A stretch of 64,000 nt of DNA from Bacteroidota bacterium (GTDB lineage Bacteria; Bacteroidota; Bacteroidia; Flavobacteriales; Weeksellaceae), in the NCBI GenBank assembly GCA_023423715.1, contig JAFAFC010000007.1, positions 62,001-126,000 on the forward strand, written 5' to 3'. Positions 1-7,308 of the stretch are shown in pieces. Under the pieces are notes generated by a model, which saw nothing but the letters and a program-made list of their open reading frames with translations, was not told where the DNA came from and made no database searches. The position numbers and the translations under genes are program-made. Within the stretch, counting starts at the first letter, position 1. Each line of letters begins with the position of its first letter.

Positions 1-274
1 GAATAATGGTATGCTTTTCAAAATCAAGATCGTTTTCATCAAAAAACGATTTCAACTTTTCAGAAACCTCAAATTCGGCTTCAACAATACTTTTCGCATC
101 CGAATTCTGAATCGATTTCACATCTGCCCTTTCACCCAAAATAAGGCGTAAAGCACCAAGGATAATGGATTTTCCCGCACCTGTTTCCCCTGTAATCACT
201 TGCAATCCTTTTCCCAAATCGATATCCAAGGTATCGATCAATGCAAAATTCTGTATAAAAATTCGTCTGAGCAT
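1..274 (-). CDS. recN: DNA repair protein RecN, N-terminal part (cut by window edge)
   Basis: SMC-like ATPase that acts at double-strand breaks during recombinational repair. Only the first 91 codons are present; the rest lies left of the window. The ATG is at 272-274. The reading frame starts MLRRIFIQNFALID, the usual RecN start, and the Walker A motif GETGAGKS is at residues 29-36, followed by LGALRLILGERAD, a segment typical of RecN rather than RecF or SMC. It is the last gene of a minus-strand run bamD-rpoZ-coaBC-porD-recN. A TAnnTTTG promoter box (313-320) and a hairpin with a T-run (284-311) lie just upstream, so it is probably transcribed on its own. Confidence 0.9.
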   Translation of the reverse strand, partial: MLRRIFIQNFALIDTLDIDLGKGLQVITGETGAGKSIILGALRLILGERADVKSIQNSDAKSIVEAEFEVSEKLKSFFDENDLDFEKHTII

Positions 275-283
275 GCTATCAAA

Positions 284-311
284 AAAGCTTTAAGTGCTGA
301 CTTAAAGCTTT
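284..311 (-). terminator. Hairpin terminator overlapping the recN promoter region
   Basis: A perfect 12-bp inverted repeat (AAAGCTTTAAGT / ACTTAAAGCTTT) with a 4-base loop. Read on the minus strand it is followed by TTTTTT, as an intrinsic terminator would be. It would stop transcripts coming from the porD-like gene, yet lies between the recN -7 box and the recN start codon. Confidence 0.7.
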
Positions 312-312
312 A

Positions 313-320
313 CAAAAGTA
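313..320 (-). promoter_or_regulatory. Promoter -7 box of recN
   Basis: Minus-strand TACTTTTG, an exact match to the Bacteroidota TAnnTTTG box, 38 bases upstream of the recN ATG. The expected transcription start falls inside the first arm of the adjacent hairpin. Confidence 0.5.
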
Positions 321-349
321 TTGGTTATATCTTAAATCTACAAATTCTA

Positions 350-1252
350 CTACTTCCATTTATTCCATTTTTCACTGTCTTTTGCCGAGAAAATGGTCAT
401 TAGATTTTTAAGTTCGTTGATATTGTAGTTTGTGTTGTTTCCACTATTAAAAATATCGAAGATTTCGTTGCGTTTGGTTTGAAGAAAAACATCAAACGGA
501 TAATTCATTTGGAAACTGTTTTCGTAGTATTTCAAACTCATTAAAGCATCAAAAATCGCTTTCTTAGCTCGCGTAGGATCTCCTTGATTAGCCATATTAT
601 CCAAACCTTGACGGTGATAATTATAATACGCCGTTCGCAATGTATTGGCTTCGGTTTTCATCATGTTGTCAATTAATTGCCCACGAGTTCTTGGACCTTC
701 AACAACCGACCAGCCACTGTATCTTTGGTTTTGTGAATTTTGTGAAATTTTCAGCGCTTTCTCAAACCAAGGTTGGCCACCATTTCGTTGAAAACTATCG
801 CCATCATACCCCAAAATCATGTACACATAAAAACTGACAACGTCAATTAAATTCTTTCCTGAAAACTGTCTTTCGTTGAAAACTAAATTTTCATTTTCTG
901 TATATTCAAATGTAAAATCACGATCATTGATATTCAACAATGGCGATGTATACGTTGAATTAAAAACCGGACGAACAGCTTGAACTACAATTGACGCTGT
1001 ATATTTATTTCCTTCTCGAGAATTAATCGCAATCGCAAAGTTGCATTTAATCTTTTCGAAATTCTGCAATTTCTTCCCTGTCCAACTTGTGTTGTTAATG
1101 AAATCCCGAAGGTTTTTTTCTAAGGTTTTATAGGTTTGCACATTACTTCCTTGTACTTGCTGGTAATTGAGCGTTACTTCCGACAATAATTCTTGTGCCG
1201 AAACCAACGTCGCCTGAATACAAATCAATAAAAGAATCGCGATTTTTTTCAT
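350..1252 (-). CDS. porD: DUF4835 family protein (PorD-like)
   Basis: 300-aa exported protein of the DUF4835 family. PorD members are linked to the type IX secretion/gliding apparatus of Bacteroidota; that role is family knowledge, not shown here. The start at 1252 is chosen because it gives a clean signal peptide (MKKIAILLLICIQATLVSA, cleavage before Gln20); the frame stays open another 29 codons upstream but that segment is not protein-like. The body has conserved-looking blocks such as SFYVYMILGYDGDSF and GGQPWFEKA. It follows coaBC by about 30 bases, as is usual in flavobacteria, so the two are probably cotranscribed. Confidence 0.8.
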   Translation of the reverse strand: MKKIAILLLICIQATLVSAQELLSEVTLNYQQVQGSNVQTYKTLEKNLRDFINNTSWTGKKLQNFEKIKCNFAIAINSREGNKYTASIVVQAVRPVFNSTYTSPLLNINDRDFTFEYTENENLVFNERQFSGKNLIDVVSFYVYMILGYDGDSFQRNGGQPWFEKALKISQNSQNQRYSGWSVVEGPRTRGQLIDNMMKTEANTLRTAYYNYHRQGLDNMANQGDPTRAKKAIFDALMSLKYYENSFQMNYPFDVFLQTKRNEIFDIFNSGNNTNYNINELKNLMTIFSAKDSEKWNKWK

Positions 1253-1283
1253 CAAAAAATTTTTACTTAAACGGATTTGTCCG

Positions 1284-2489
1284 CTATTTATTTTCCATTT
1301 TTTCAACAACAAAATTGAGAATATCAACAGCGACATCATCTTTCGATTTCAAGTCGAATTCGCGTTTTCCTTCTTTTGTTAAAATTTTTATTTTATTGGT
1401 ATCGCCTTTAAAACCAGCACCCGCATCACGTAGTGAGTTTAAAACGATCATATCCAGATTTTTCTTTTCCAATTTTCCCTTGGCGTTTTCTTCTTCATTT
1501 TGCGTTTCCAAAGCAAAGCCTACCAAAAACTGGTGCTGCTTTTTCTCACCCATCGTTCTCAAAATATCTGGATTTTTCACCAATTCAATCACCAAAGAGT
1601 CATCATTCTTTTTGATCTTTTCAGAAGCGACTTCTTTTGGCGCGTAATCAGCAACAGCCGCACTCGCAATCGCCACATCTACATTTTGATAATGCTTAAA
1701 AACTTCATCAAACATTTGTGTCGCCGAAGTTACTCGATGCAAACTAATATTCGGATTTTGTATATTCAAACTTGATGGACCCGAAATTAAAATCACTTTT
1801 CCGCCCCGTTTTGCTACTTCTTCTGCCAATGCAAAACCCATTTTTCCAGACGAATGATTTCCGATAAAACGAACTGGATCAATCGCTTCATACGTTGGCC
1901 CAGCCGTTATCAAAACCGTTTTATCTTTAAAATCTTGTTTAGAATCTAATGAAAAATAGTTTTGAATATGGTGAACGATTGTTTCAGGTTCTGCCATTCT
2001 TCCAACTCCAACTAAGCCACTTGCGAGTTCGCCCGATTCGGCTGGAATAACATGATGTCCAAACGATTCGGCTAATGCCAAGTTCTGTTTTGTTGAAGGA
2101 TGCACATACATATCCAAATCCATTGCTGGAGCTATCATCACTGGGCATTTTGCCGACATATACACTGCAATAGCAAGATTGTCACAAGTTCCATGAACCA
2201 TTTTGGACAACGTATTTGCTGTGCATGGCGCCACCAAAATCAAATCCGCCCAAAGTGCTAATTCTACATGGTTATTCCAAGTTCCCTTATCGTCAAAAAA
2301 AGTAGTATAAACTTCACCTTTGGCTAGTGTGGATAGCGTTAGTTTCGAAACAAATTGCTCGGCAGAAGGCGTCATAATAACCTTGACTTCTGCTCTTTGC
2401 TTAACCAATTCGCGAACGACCAAATTCATTTTATAGGCTGCAATGCCGCCTGTAATAATGAGAACGATTTTCTTACTTTCTAAGTTCAT
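1284..2489 (-). CDS. coaBC: Bifunctional phosphopantothenoylcysteine decarboxylase / phosphopantothenate-cysteine ligase
   Basis: Second and third steps of coenzyme A synthesis from pantothenate. 401 aa, normal family length. The N-terminal flavoprotein half (CoaC, about 1-185) has GGIAAYK, the catalytic His74 in NNHVELA, PAMDLDMY at 121-128 (the PxMNxxMW substrate loop, with Asp and Tyr variants) and SGLVGVGRM. The C-terminal half (CoaB) starts near 190 with ITAGPTYEAIDPVRFI and NHSSGKMG, and has the KIKK dimer-clamp motif. It lies between rpoZ and the porD-like gene, a usual flavobacterial order. Cytoplasmic. Confidence 0.95.
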   Translation of the reverse strand: MNLESKKIVLIITGGIAAYKMNLVVRELVKQRAEVKVIMTPSAEQFVSKLTLSTLAKGEVYTTFFDDKGTWNNHVELALWADLILVAPCTANTLSKMVHGTCDNLAIAVYMSAKCPVMIAPAMDLDMYVHPSTKQNLALAESFGHHVIPAESGELASGLVGVGRMAEPETIVHHIQNYFSLDSKQDFKDKTVLITAGPTYEAIDPVRFIGNHSSGKMGFALAEEVAKRGGKVILISGPSSLNIQNPNISLHRVTSATQMFDEVFKHYQNVDVAIASAAVADYAPKEVASEKIKKNDDSLVIELVKNPDILRTMGEKKQHQFLVGFALETQNEEENAKGKLEKKNLDMIVLNSLRDAGAGFKGDTNKIKILTKEGKREFDLKSKDDVAVDILNFVVEKMENK

Positions 2490-2594
2490 GAAGTGTGAAA
2501 TAAAGGTCTAAAATACGTTTTTTTGAAGTTCTAAAAAACAAAAGTCACAAAAGAATTCTCTCTTGCGACTTTTGCTTCTAAAAAAACTCGAAAA

Positions 2595-2915
2595 TTATTT
2601 TTTGTCTGTCTTTCTGAAATAGATATCATCGTTTAACCATTCTTCAACAGCAATCGATGTAGGTTTTGGAAGTTTTTCGTAATGTTTTGAGATTTCAATT
2701 TGCTCTCTGTTTTCGAAAACTTCTTCTAAAGATGTGTTGTGTACCGCAAACTCATCTAATTTGTTGTGAAGTTCAGTACGGATTTCTGCATTAATTTGCT
2801 CCGCTCTTTTACCCATAATGACAATCGCTTCGTAGATAGAACCTACTTTTTCTTCGATTTTGTCTTTGTCATACGTAATGGTATTTACTTCTGCTTTAGT
2901 ATCTTTTACACTCAT
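2595..2915 (-). CDS. rpoZ: DNA-directed RNA polymerase subunit omega (Bacteroidota type)
   Basis: 106-aa protein matching the Bacteroidota form of the omega subunit: SIYEAIVIMGKRAEQIN resembles the conserved omega helix that binds the beta' subunit. It promotes RNA polymerase assembly. It sits between bamD and coaBC, where flavobacterial omega genes are found. A TATCTTTG promoter box lies 29 bases before the ATG, so it can be transcribed separately from bamD. The C-terminal part, with EQIEISKHYEKLPKPT and WLNDDIYFR, is typical of the flavobacterial family and absent from E. coli omega. Confidence 0.85.
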   Translation of the reverse strand: MSVKDTKAEVNTITYDKDKIEEKVGSIYEAIVIMGKRAEQINAEIRTELHNKLDEFAVHNTSLEEVFENREQIEISKHYEKLPKPTSIAVEEWLNDDIYFRKTDKK

Positions 2916-2944
2916 TTTCAGTGATTTATTTAAATTTGATTTTG

Positions 2945-2952
2945 CAAAGATA
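2945..2952 (-). promoter_or_regulatory. Promoter -7 box of rpoZ
   Basis: Minus-strand TATCTTTG, an exact TAnnTTTG match, 29 bases upstream of the rpoZ ATG, in the gap after the bamD stop codon. The same string, within CAAAGATAA on the plus strand, recurs upstream of miaB. Confidence 0.5.
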
Positions 2953-2956
2953 AGAA

Positions 2957-3949
2957 TTATCTACGAATTTTGAAAGTTGACGCTGGAGTTGATGTTGCTG
3001 CCGCACTATCTATTTTAGCTTTCGTTGTAAGATCCTTATCGTCTTTTTCTTTCTTACGTTGTTCTTTTTCCTCTTCTTTGGCTTTGATTTTCGCCTCCTC
3101 CGCTTTTTGTTTCTCCGTAAATTCTGCTCTTTGCTTTTCTACAGTTTCTTGCACTTTCGCAAATTTCACTTTTTCATCTTCCAATTTCTTTCTGAAATCC
3201 AAAGCTGTTTTAGTATAATCTGTTCCTGGAAGTTCTTTTTCAACAAAACGAGTATACGCAATTGCTTTATCCAAACGCTCTGCTTTTAGATCGTATTTTG
3301 AGAACATCGCCAATTCATAATTTGACTTGTTGATGAAATCATAGATTTTTGGTCTCAATTTCGTACTTGGGAAATCTTCTAACACGTTTTCAAAAGTGAT
3401 TACCGCTGCTTTATACTGGCCCATTTTGTAGTATTGACGAGCATTTTCATACGCTTTGAACTCCTGTTTGTACATCAACTCATCAATTAAAGTGTTGATG
3501 TTTTTAGAACGTTCTGAATTTGGATATTTATTCAAGAAATTCTGAAGCTCGTTAATCGCCAAATCCGTATTCGTTTGATCCAAATTGTAATCATACGAAC
3601 CTTCGTAATAACAAAGTGCCGACATATACGACGCTTCTTCAGCACGAGGATCATCTGGGAAACTTACCGCAAAATTTTTGAACTGGTGACCAGCCAAACG
3701 ATACGATTTTTGATAATAATTAGCATAAGCCGTGTTAAAACCTACATTTGGGAAATCGTCTGTCCCTGCAACCAAATTGGTAACTCGCTCATAAAGAGCC
3801 AAAGCATTGGTCCAATTTTTTTGTGCGTAATATTCATTTGCTGTTTGCAAGATGAGGTTCTTATCTGCACTCTTCATTGCATCGTTGAACTTTTTATTAC
3901 ATGAAAGTAAAAGCAAAGAAGCGACAAGAACTATACTGAATTTTTTCAT
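2957..3949 (-). CDS. bamD: Outer membrane protein assembly lipoprotein BamD
   Basis: 330-aa lipoprotein component of the BAM complex, which inserts beta-barrel proteins into the outer membrane. The start at 3949 gives a lipoprotein signal ending in LLLLSC (Cys17); the frame extends 23 codons further upstream but that would bury the signal. The body has TPR-like helices (NEYYAQKNWTNALALYERV, QFKNFAVSFPDDPRAEEASYM, ALCYYEGSYDY), as in other BamD/YfiO proteins. The last 60 residues are a Lys/Glu-rich, coiled-coil-like tail, longer than in Proteobacteria. A TATTTTTG box lies 43 bases upstream. Confidence 0.9.
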   Translation of the reverse strand: MKKFSIVLVASLLLLSCNKKFNDAMKSADKNLILQTANEYYAQKNWTNALALYERVTNLVAGTDDFPNVGFNTAYANYYQKSYRLAGHQFKNFAVSFPDDPRAEEASYMSALCYYEGSYDYNLDQTNTDLAINELQNFLNKYPNSERSKNINTLIDELMYKQEFKAYENARQYYKMGQYKAAVITFENVLEDFPSTKLRPKIYDFINKSNYELAMFSKYDLKAERLDKAIAYTRFVEKELPGTDYTKTALDFRKKLEDEKVKFAKVQETVEKQRAEFTEKQKAEEAKIKAKEEEKEQRKKEKDDKDLTTKAKIDSAAATSTPASTFKIRR

Positions 3950-3992
3950 AAAAAATCTATCTGCAGTAAATCTACATTGGTTAATCAATCTG

Positions 3993-4000
3993 CAAAAATA
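3993..4000 (-). promoter_or_regulatory. Promoter -7 box of bamD
   Basis: Minus-strand TATTTTTG, exact TAnnTTTG match, 43 bases upstream of the bamD ATG at 3949. Its position downstream of the alternative upstream codons supports the shorter BamD start. Confidence 0.45.
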
Positions 4001-4048
4001 AAACTTTTTTAGCAACATTCTTTTTTTTATGATACTTTAACGAAAATA

Positions 4049-4678
4049 TCAGTCAGGATGATAGCCAAGAAGCGAAAAAATAGTTTGATAAAGACTCAAT
4101 CTAATTTTAGTTTCGGCTTCATCAAGATAGTTTTCTTCGTTGGTATTCGGAAGATACAATTCGTAAAATTTTTTGTTTCGAATGACAAACAAAGCCGTCC
4201 CAATAATCATGGTTAGGACATCTTCTGGTTTTGGCGCATACTGAAAAACTCCAGAGCTCACGCCTTTTTTGATCACATCATCAAATTTCAAAACCGCCAT
4301 TTTATAGAATTCTTGTAGCTCATCATTCATTAGTTCCGTATTGCGAAGCTCTTGTTTTACAAAACCATGAAAGTATTTGTATTTAAACATCTGGCTGATG
4401 ATGAATTTGATAATTTCCTTCATCTGCATTTCAGGCTTGCCATCTTTGATGATATGGGCAAATTCGGCAAAATTATCACGTGTTTTTTGTACCCGATACT
4501 GATACAAATACGTTAACATCTTCTCTTTCGAACCAAAATAATACGAAATCATGGCGACATTTATTTCGGCTTTCGCACAAATATCCCGTACAGAAGTACC
4601 TTCGTAACCCTTTTGTGCAATGAGTTCTTCGGCAATATCTAGAATTTTGATTTGCTTATCGGTAAATTTTTTCGTCAT
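4049..4678 (-). CDS. TetR family transcriptional regulator
   Basis: 209-aa one-component repressor type. Residues about 8-55 form the TetR N-terminal helix-turn-helix: ILDIAEELIAQKGYEGTSVR followed by AEINVAMISYYFGSKEKML. The C-terminal ligand/dimer domain is helical and not recognisable to a subfamily. A TATTTTTG promoter box (4707-4714) lies 28 bases upstream. The divergent neighbour is the TatD-like gene, but no effector or target gene can be named from the sequence. Regulators of this kind often sit beside the genes they control; here that is not evident. Confidence 0.85.
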   Translation of the reverse strand: MTKKFTDKQIKILDIAEELIAQKGYEGTSVRDICAKAEINVAMISYYFGSKEKMLTYLYQYRVQKTRDNFAEFAHIIKDGKPEMQMKEIIKFIISQMFKYKYFHGFVKQELRNTELMNDELQEFYKMAVLKFDDVIKKGVSSGVFQYAPKPEDVLTMIIGTALFVIRNKKFYELYLPNTNEENYLDEAETKIRLSLYQTIFSLLGYHPD

Positions 4679-4706
4679 CTCTATTTATGTTTAATAGAAT
4701 ATACAG

Positions 4707-4714
4707 CAAAAATA
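4707..4714 (-). promoter_or_regulatory. Promoter -7 box of the tetR gene
   Basis: Minus-strand TATTTTTG, exact TAnnTTTG match, 28 bases before the tetR ATG. Confidence 0.45.
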
Positions 4715-4854
4715 GTGACATTTTAAATAATTGTTTAATTTTTTCTTGTATCTATTTGAATAAATGACATTTCTCAATTCCAAAAAACTTGAATTTTACA
4801 AGGAAATTACCATTTTGAACGCAGAAAAATAAATTGAATTTTAAGATTAATGAG

Positions 4855-4862
4855 TATTTTTG
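4855..4862 (+). promoter_or_regulatory. Promoter -7 box of the TatD-like gene (leaderless)
   Basis: TATTTTTG ends only 4 bases before the ATG at 4867. With the usual spacing between this box and the transcription start, the mRNA would begin at or next to the start codon. Confidence 0.5.
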
Positions 4863-4866
4863 AATT

Positions 4867-5490
4867 ATGTTTTTTGATTTCCACCACCATCATTTTTCAA
4901 AAGAAAACGGAGTTTATAATTTGAATTTAGGAGAATCTCCTTCTAATTCTTATTTTTCTGCTGGAATTCATCCCAAAGACATTTCCGAAATCACCAATGA
5001 CGATTGGACTTGGTTGGAAAGCTTGAGCACCAACCCAAACTGTTTTAGTATTGGAGAATGCGGTCTGGATGGATTAATTGATGTTCCCGAAGAAGATCAA
5101 GAACGTGTTTTTCAAAGACAGATTAATCTCGCAAACGATGTAAACAAACCAATGACGATTCATTGTGTGCGAAGATTTTCACAAATTTTCCATTTTTACA
5201 AATTCGCGAAAACACCTTTTATCATCCATGGTTTCAACAAAAAAAATAGTGTTGCGCAACTTCTTTTAGAAAAAGGAATGTATTTATCTTTTGGTGAAGC
5301 GGTATTGCATCACGTATCTTTGCAGGAAATTGTGAAGGAAATGCCGACAAGCCAACTTTTTTTGGAAACTGATGCTGCTGAATTTGACATTGAAAAACTC
5401 TATGAAAAAGTGGCGATCCTTAAAGGAATTTCAATAGAAACGTTGAGCGATGAAATCCGAAATAATTTTGACAAATTGAGGAATTTATGA
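4867..5490 (+). CDS. TatD family metal-dependent hydrolase
   Basis: 207-aa putative metal-dependent DNase/hydrolase of the amidohydrolase fold. Visible motifs are the N-terminal His cluster FDFHHHHF (metal site), GIHPKDI, SIGECGLDG (metal Glu), the MTIHCVR His, FIIHGF, and FLETDAAEFD, which corresponds to the conserved TDxP-type aspartate. It is shorter than E. coli TatD (260 aa), matching the small Bacteroidota forms. It overlaps the start of tcdA by 4 bases, so translation is likely coupled. A -7 box 4 bases before the ATG suggests a leaderless transcript. Confidence 0.85.
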   Translation: MFFDFHHHHFSKENGVYNLNLGESPSNSYFSAGIHPKDISEITNDDWTWLESLSTNPNCFSIGECGLDGLIDVPEEDQERVFQRQINLANDVNKPMTIHCVRRFSQIFHFYKFAKTPFIIHGFNKKNSVAQLLLEKGMYLSFGEAVLHHVSLQEIVKEMPTSQLFLETDAAEFDIEKLYEKVAILKGISIETLSDEIRNNFDKLRNL

Positions 5491-6218
5491 GTAAAAAATG
5501 GTTGGAAAGAACCGAATTATTAATCAAACAAGCAGGAGCTGAAAAGCTTCAAAATGCCCATATTTTAATTGTTGGTTTAGGAGGCGTTGGTTCATTTTCT
5601 GCAGAGTTTATCGCAAGAGCTGGCGTTGGAAACCTTACCATTGTGGATGGTGATACCGTTGATATTACCAATATTAACAGACAACTTCCTGCTTTGCATT
5701 CCACCGTTGATCAGCATAAAGTTGAACTTGTTGCCCAACGCTTATTGGACATTAATCCGGAATTGAATTTAACCAAAATCAATCAATTTCTCCTTCCTGA
5801 GGACATGGAAACGATTTTAGATTCAACTCCATTTGATTATGTGTTGGATTGTATTGATAGTGTTACTCCAAAAATCACCTTAATTAAAGCGGCAAGACGT
5901 CGAAAAATCAAGATTATTTCGGCGATGGGTGCTGGTGGAAAAATGGATCCGAGCAAAGTGATGGTTCGCGATATCAGTAAAACCAAAAACTGCTATCTTG
6001 CCAAACAAGTGCGCAAACGTTTGAAAAAAGAGCATATTAATAAAGGTTTTCGTTGTGTTTTTTCTACTGAATTGCAAAGCGAAGACAGCCTAAAAATGAC
6101 GGACGGAAGCAATTATAAAAAATCCTATTACGGGACAATTAGCTACATTCCTGCTCTATTTGGATTGTATGCTGCAGCCGAAGTCATTACGTACCTAATT
6201 AAAAAGCAAGACCAATAA
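5487..6218 (+). CDS. tcdA: tRNA threonylcarbamoyladenosine dehydratase (ThiF/E1-like)
   Basis: ATP-dependent enzyme that converts t6A37 to the cyclic form ct6A in ANN-decoding tRNAs. 243 aa. The E1-like nucleotide-binding loop GLGGVGS is at residues 30-36, followed by VDGDTVDITNINRQ, the conserved ATP-binding and Arg-containing segment, then LDCIDSVTPK and AMGAGGKMDPSK, a TcdA signature. The C-terminal PALFGLYAAAEVI helix is typical. It overlaps the upstream TatD-like gene by 4 bases and is followed after 3 bases by rnpA; the three are probably one operon. Confidence 0.9.
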   Translation: MSKKWLERTELLIKQAGAEKLQNAHILIVGLGGVGSFSAEFIARAGVGNLTIVDGDTVDITNINRQLPALHSTVDQHKVELVAQRLLDINPELNLTKINQFLLPEDMETILDSTPFDYVLDCIDSVTPKITLIKAARRRKIKIISAMGAGGKMDPSKVMVRDISKTKNCYLAKQVRKRLKKEHINKGFRCVFSTELQSEDSLKMTDGSNYKKSYYGTISYIPALFGLYAAAEVITYLIKKQDQ

Positions 6219-6221
6219 CGC

Positions 6222-6584
6222 GTGAAAAGCAACGGATTTCCCAAGTCTAAAAAACTAAAAAAAGAAAATGAGATTTCACTTTTATTCAAAAAAGGGAAAT
6301 GGAAAACCGTAGGAAATATCCGTGTTATCACGTATTCACATCCTGATTTTACCGAATCAAAAATTGGCGTTTCTGCATCAAAACGGTATTTCAAAAAAGC
6401 GGTTGATAGGAATCGAGTTAAAAGACTTCTGAGAGAAGCCTATCGCTTGCATCAAAACGAATTTGAGACTGCTTTTGGAAGCCATTCTTTAACCATGTTT
6501 TTCTGGGTTTCACCGAAGCTTCCTACTGATTTTCAAGAGGTAGAAAAAAACTTTTTGCAAGTATTGGCTCAGAAAAAACAATAA
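6222..6584 (+). CDS. rnpA: Ribonuclease P protein component
   Basis: Basic 120-aa protein subunit of RNase P, which matures the 5' ends of tRNAs. The RNR signature RNRVKRLLREAYRL is at residues 63-76, preceded by IGVSASKRYFKKAVD, both diagnostic of RnpA. The start is GTG, 3 bases after the tcdA stop; the spacing and homology to family N-termini (SKKLKKENEISLLFKKGK) support it. Unlike many bacteria, rpmH is not adjacent; the gene rides in the TatD-tcdA operon. Confidence 0.95.
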   Translation: MKSNGFPKSKKLKKENEISLLFKKGKWKTVGNIRVITYSHPDFTESKIGVSASKRYFKKAVDRNRVKRLLREAYRLHQNEFETAFGSHSLTMFFWVSPKLPTDFQEVEKNFLQVLAQKKQ

Positions 6585-6633
6585 TTGCATATTTTTTGTA
6601 ATTTCCCTTATCTAAAACTAAAAACAACAAACG

Positions 6634-7251
6634 ATGTTTCAAGATGTATCAGTTTGGGCTTATTTATTAAGCGCATTTATCGGAATCGGATTGGCGGCAG
6701 CTTCAGGATTCCGTGTGTTTATGCCAATGTTCGCCTTAAGCCTTGCTGCTTATATGAATTGGATAAACCTTCCCGAAAACTTTCTTTGGTTAGCAGGACT
6801 TCGAACGTTAATCGCAACAGGAATTGCGATGTTGGTGGAAATTTTGGCGTATTACATACCTTTTGTCGATAATATTTTAGATTCGATAAACGTTCCATTA
6901 GCCGCAGTTGCGGGAACTATTTTATTTGCGAGTCAATTTGCAGGAATGGAAGCTTTCCCTCAATGGGCATTAGCCTTAATTGCGGGCGGAGGAACCGCAG
7001 CAACCATTAGCGCAGGATTTGCGGGAACGCGAGCCGCTTCATCCACAACAACAGGAGGAATTGGAAACTCAATCGTAGCAACCACGGAAACAGCAGGAGC
7101 AGGGATTTTATCGGCAATGTCGTTTTTATTTCCCGTTTTAGCAGCAATTGCAGCTATTGCTTTAGTGATTACGGTGATTGTTTTGGGAAGAAAAATCTGG
7201 CAAAAATTCAAGAAATACAATACCGACGAAACAGCAACGCCGAGTCTTTAA
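6634..7251 (+). CDS. DUF4126 family membrane protein
   Basis: 205-aa integral membrane protein, rich in Ala/Gly. Hydrophobic stretches near 10-35, 45-80, 85-125, 130-150 and 155-190 suggest at least four membrane helices, ending in a short basic and acidic cytoplasmic tail. It resembles DUF4126 proteins; the function is unknown. It lies 49 bases after rnpA with no clear promoter box, so it may be read from the same operon. A bidirectional terminator follows at 7277-7308. Confidence 0.75.
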   Translation: MFQDVSVWAYLLSAFIGIGLAAASGFRVFMPMFALSLAAYMNWINLPENFLWLAGLRTLIATGIAMLVEILAYYIPFVDNILDSINVPLAAVAGTILFASQFAGMEAFPQWALALIAGGGTAATISAGFAGTRAASSTTTGGIGNSIVATTETAGAGILSAMSFLFPVLAAIAAIALVITVIVLGRKIWQKFKKYNTDETATPSL

Positions 7252-7276
7252 ACGAAGATTCTAAATTAAACGAAAT

Positions 7277-7308
7277 AAAAAAAGCAGGAATTATTTTCCT
7301 GCTTTTTG
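7277..7308. terminator. Bidirectional terminator inside a convergent gene end
   Basis: Arms AAAAAGCAGGAA / TTCCTGCTTTTT with a short loop and A/T tracts on both sides. It serves the plus-strand DUF4126 gene and also forms the last codons and stop of the minus-strand gene ending at 7291, whose C-terminus QKAGK is encoded by the stem. Confidence 0.8.
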
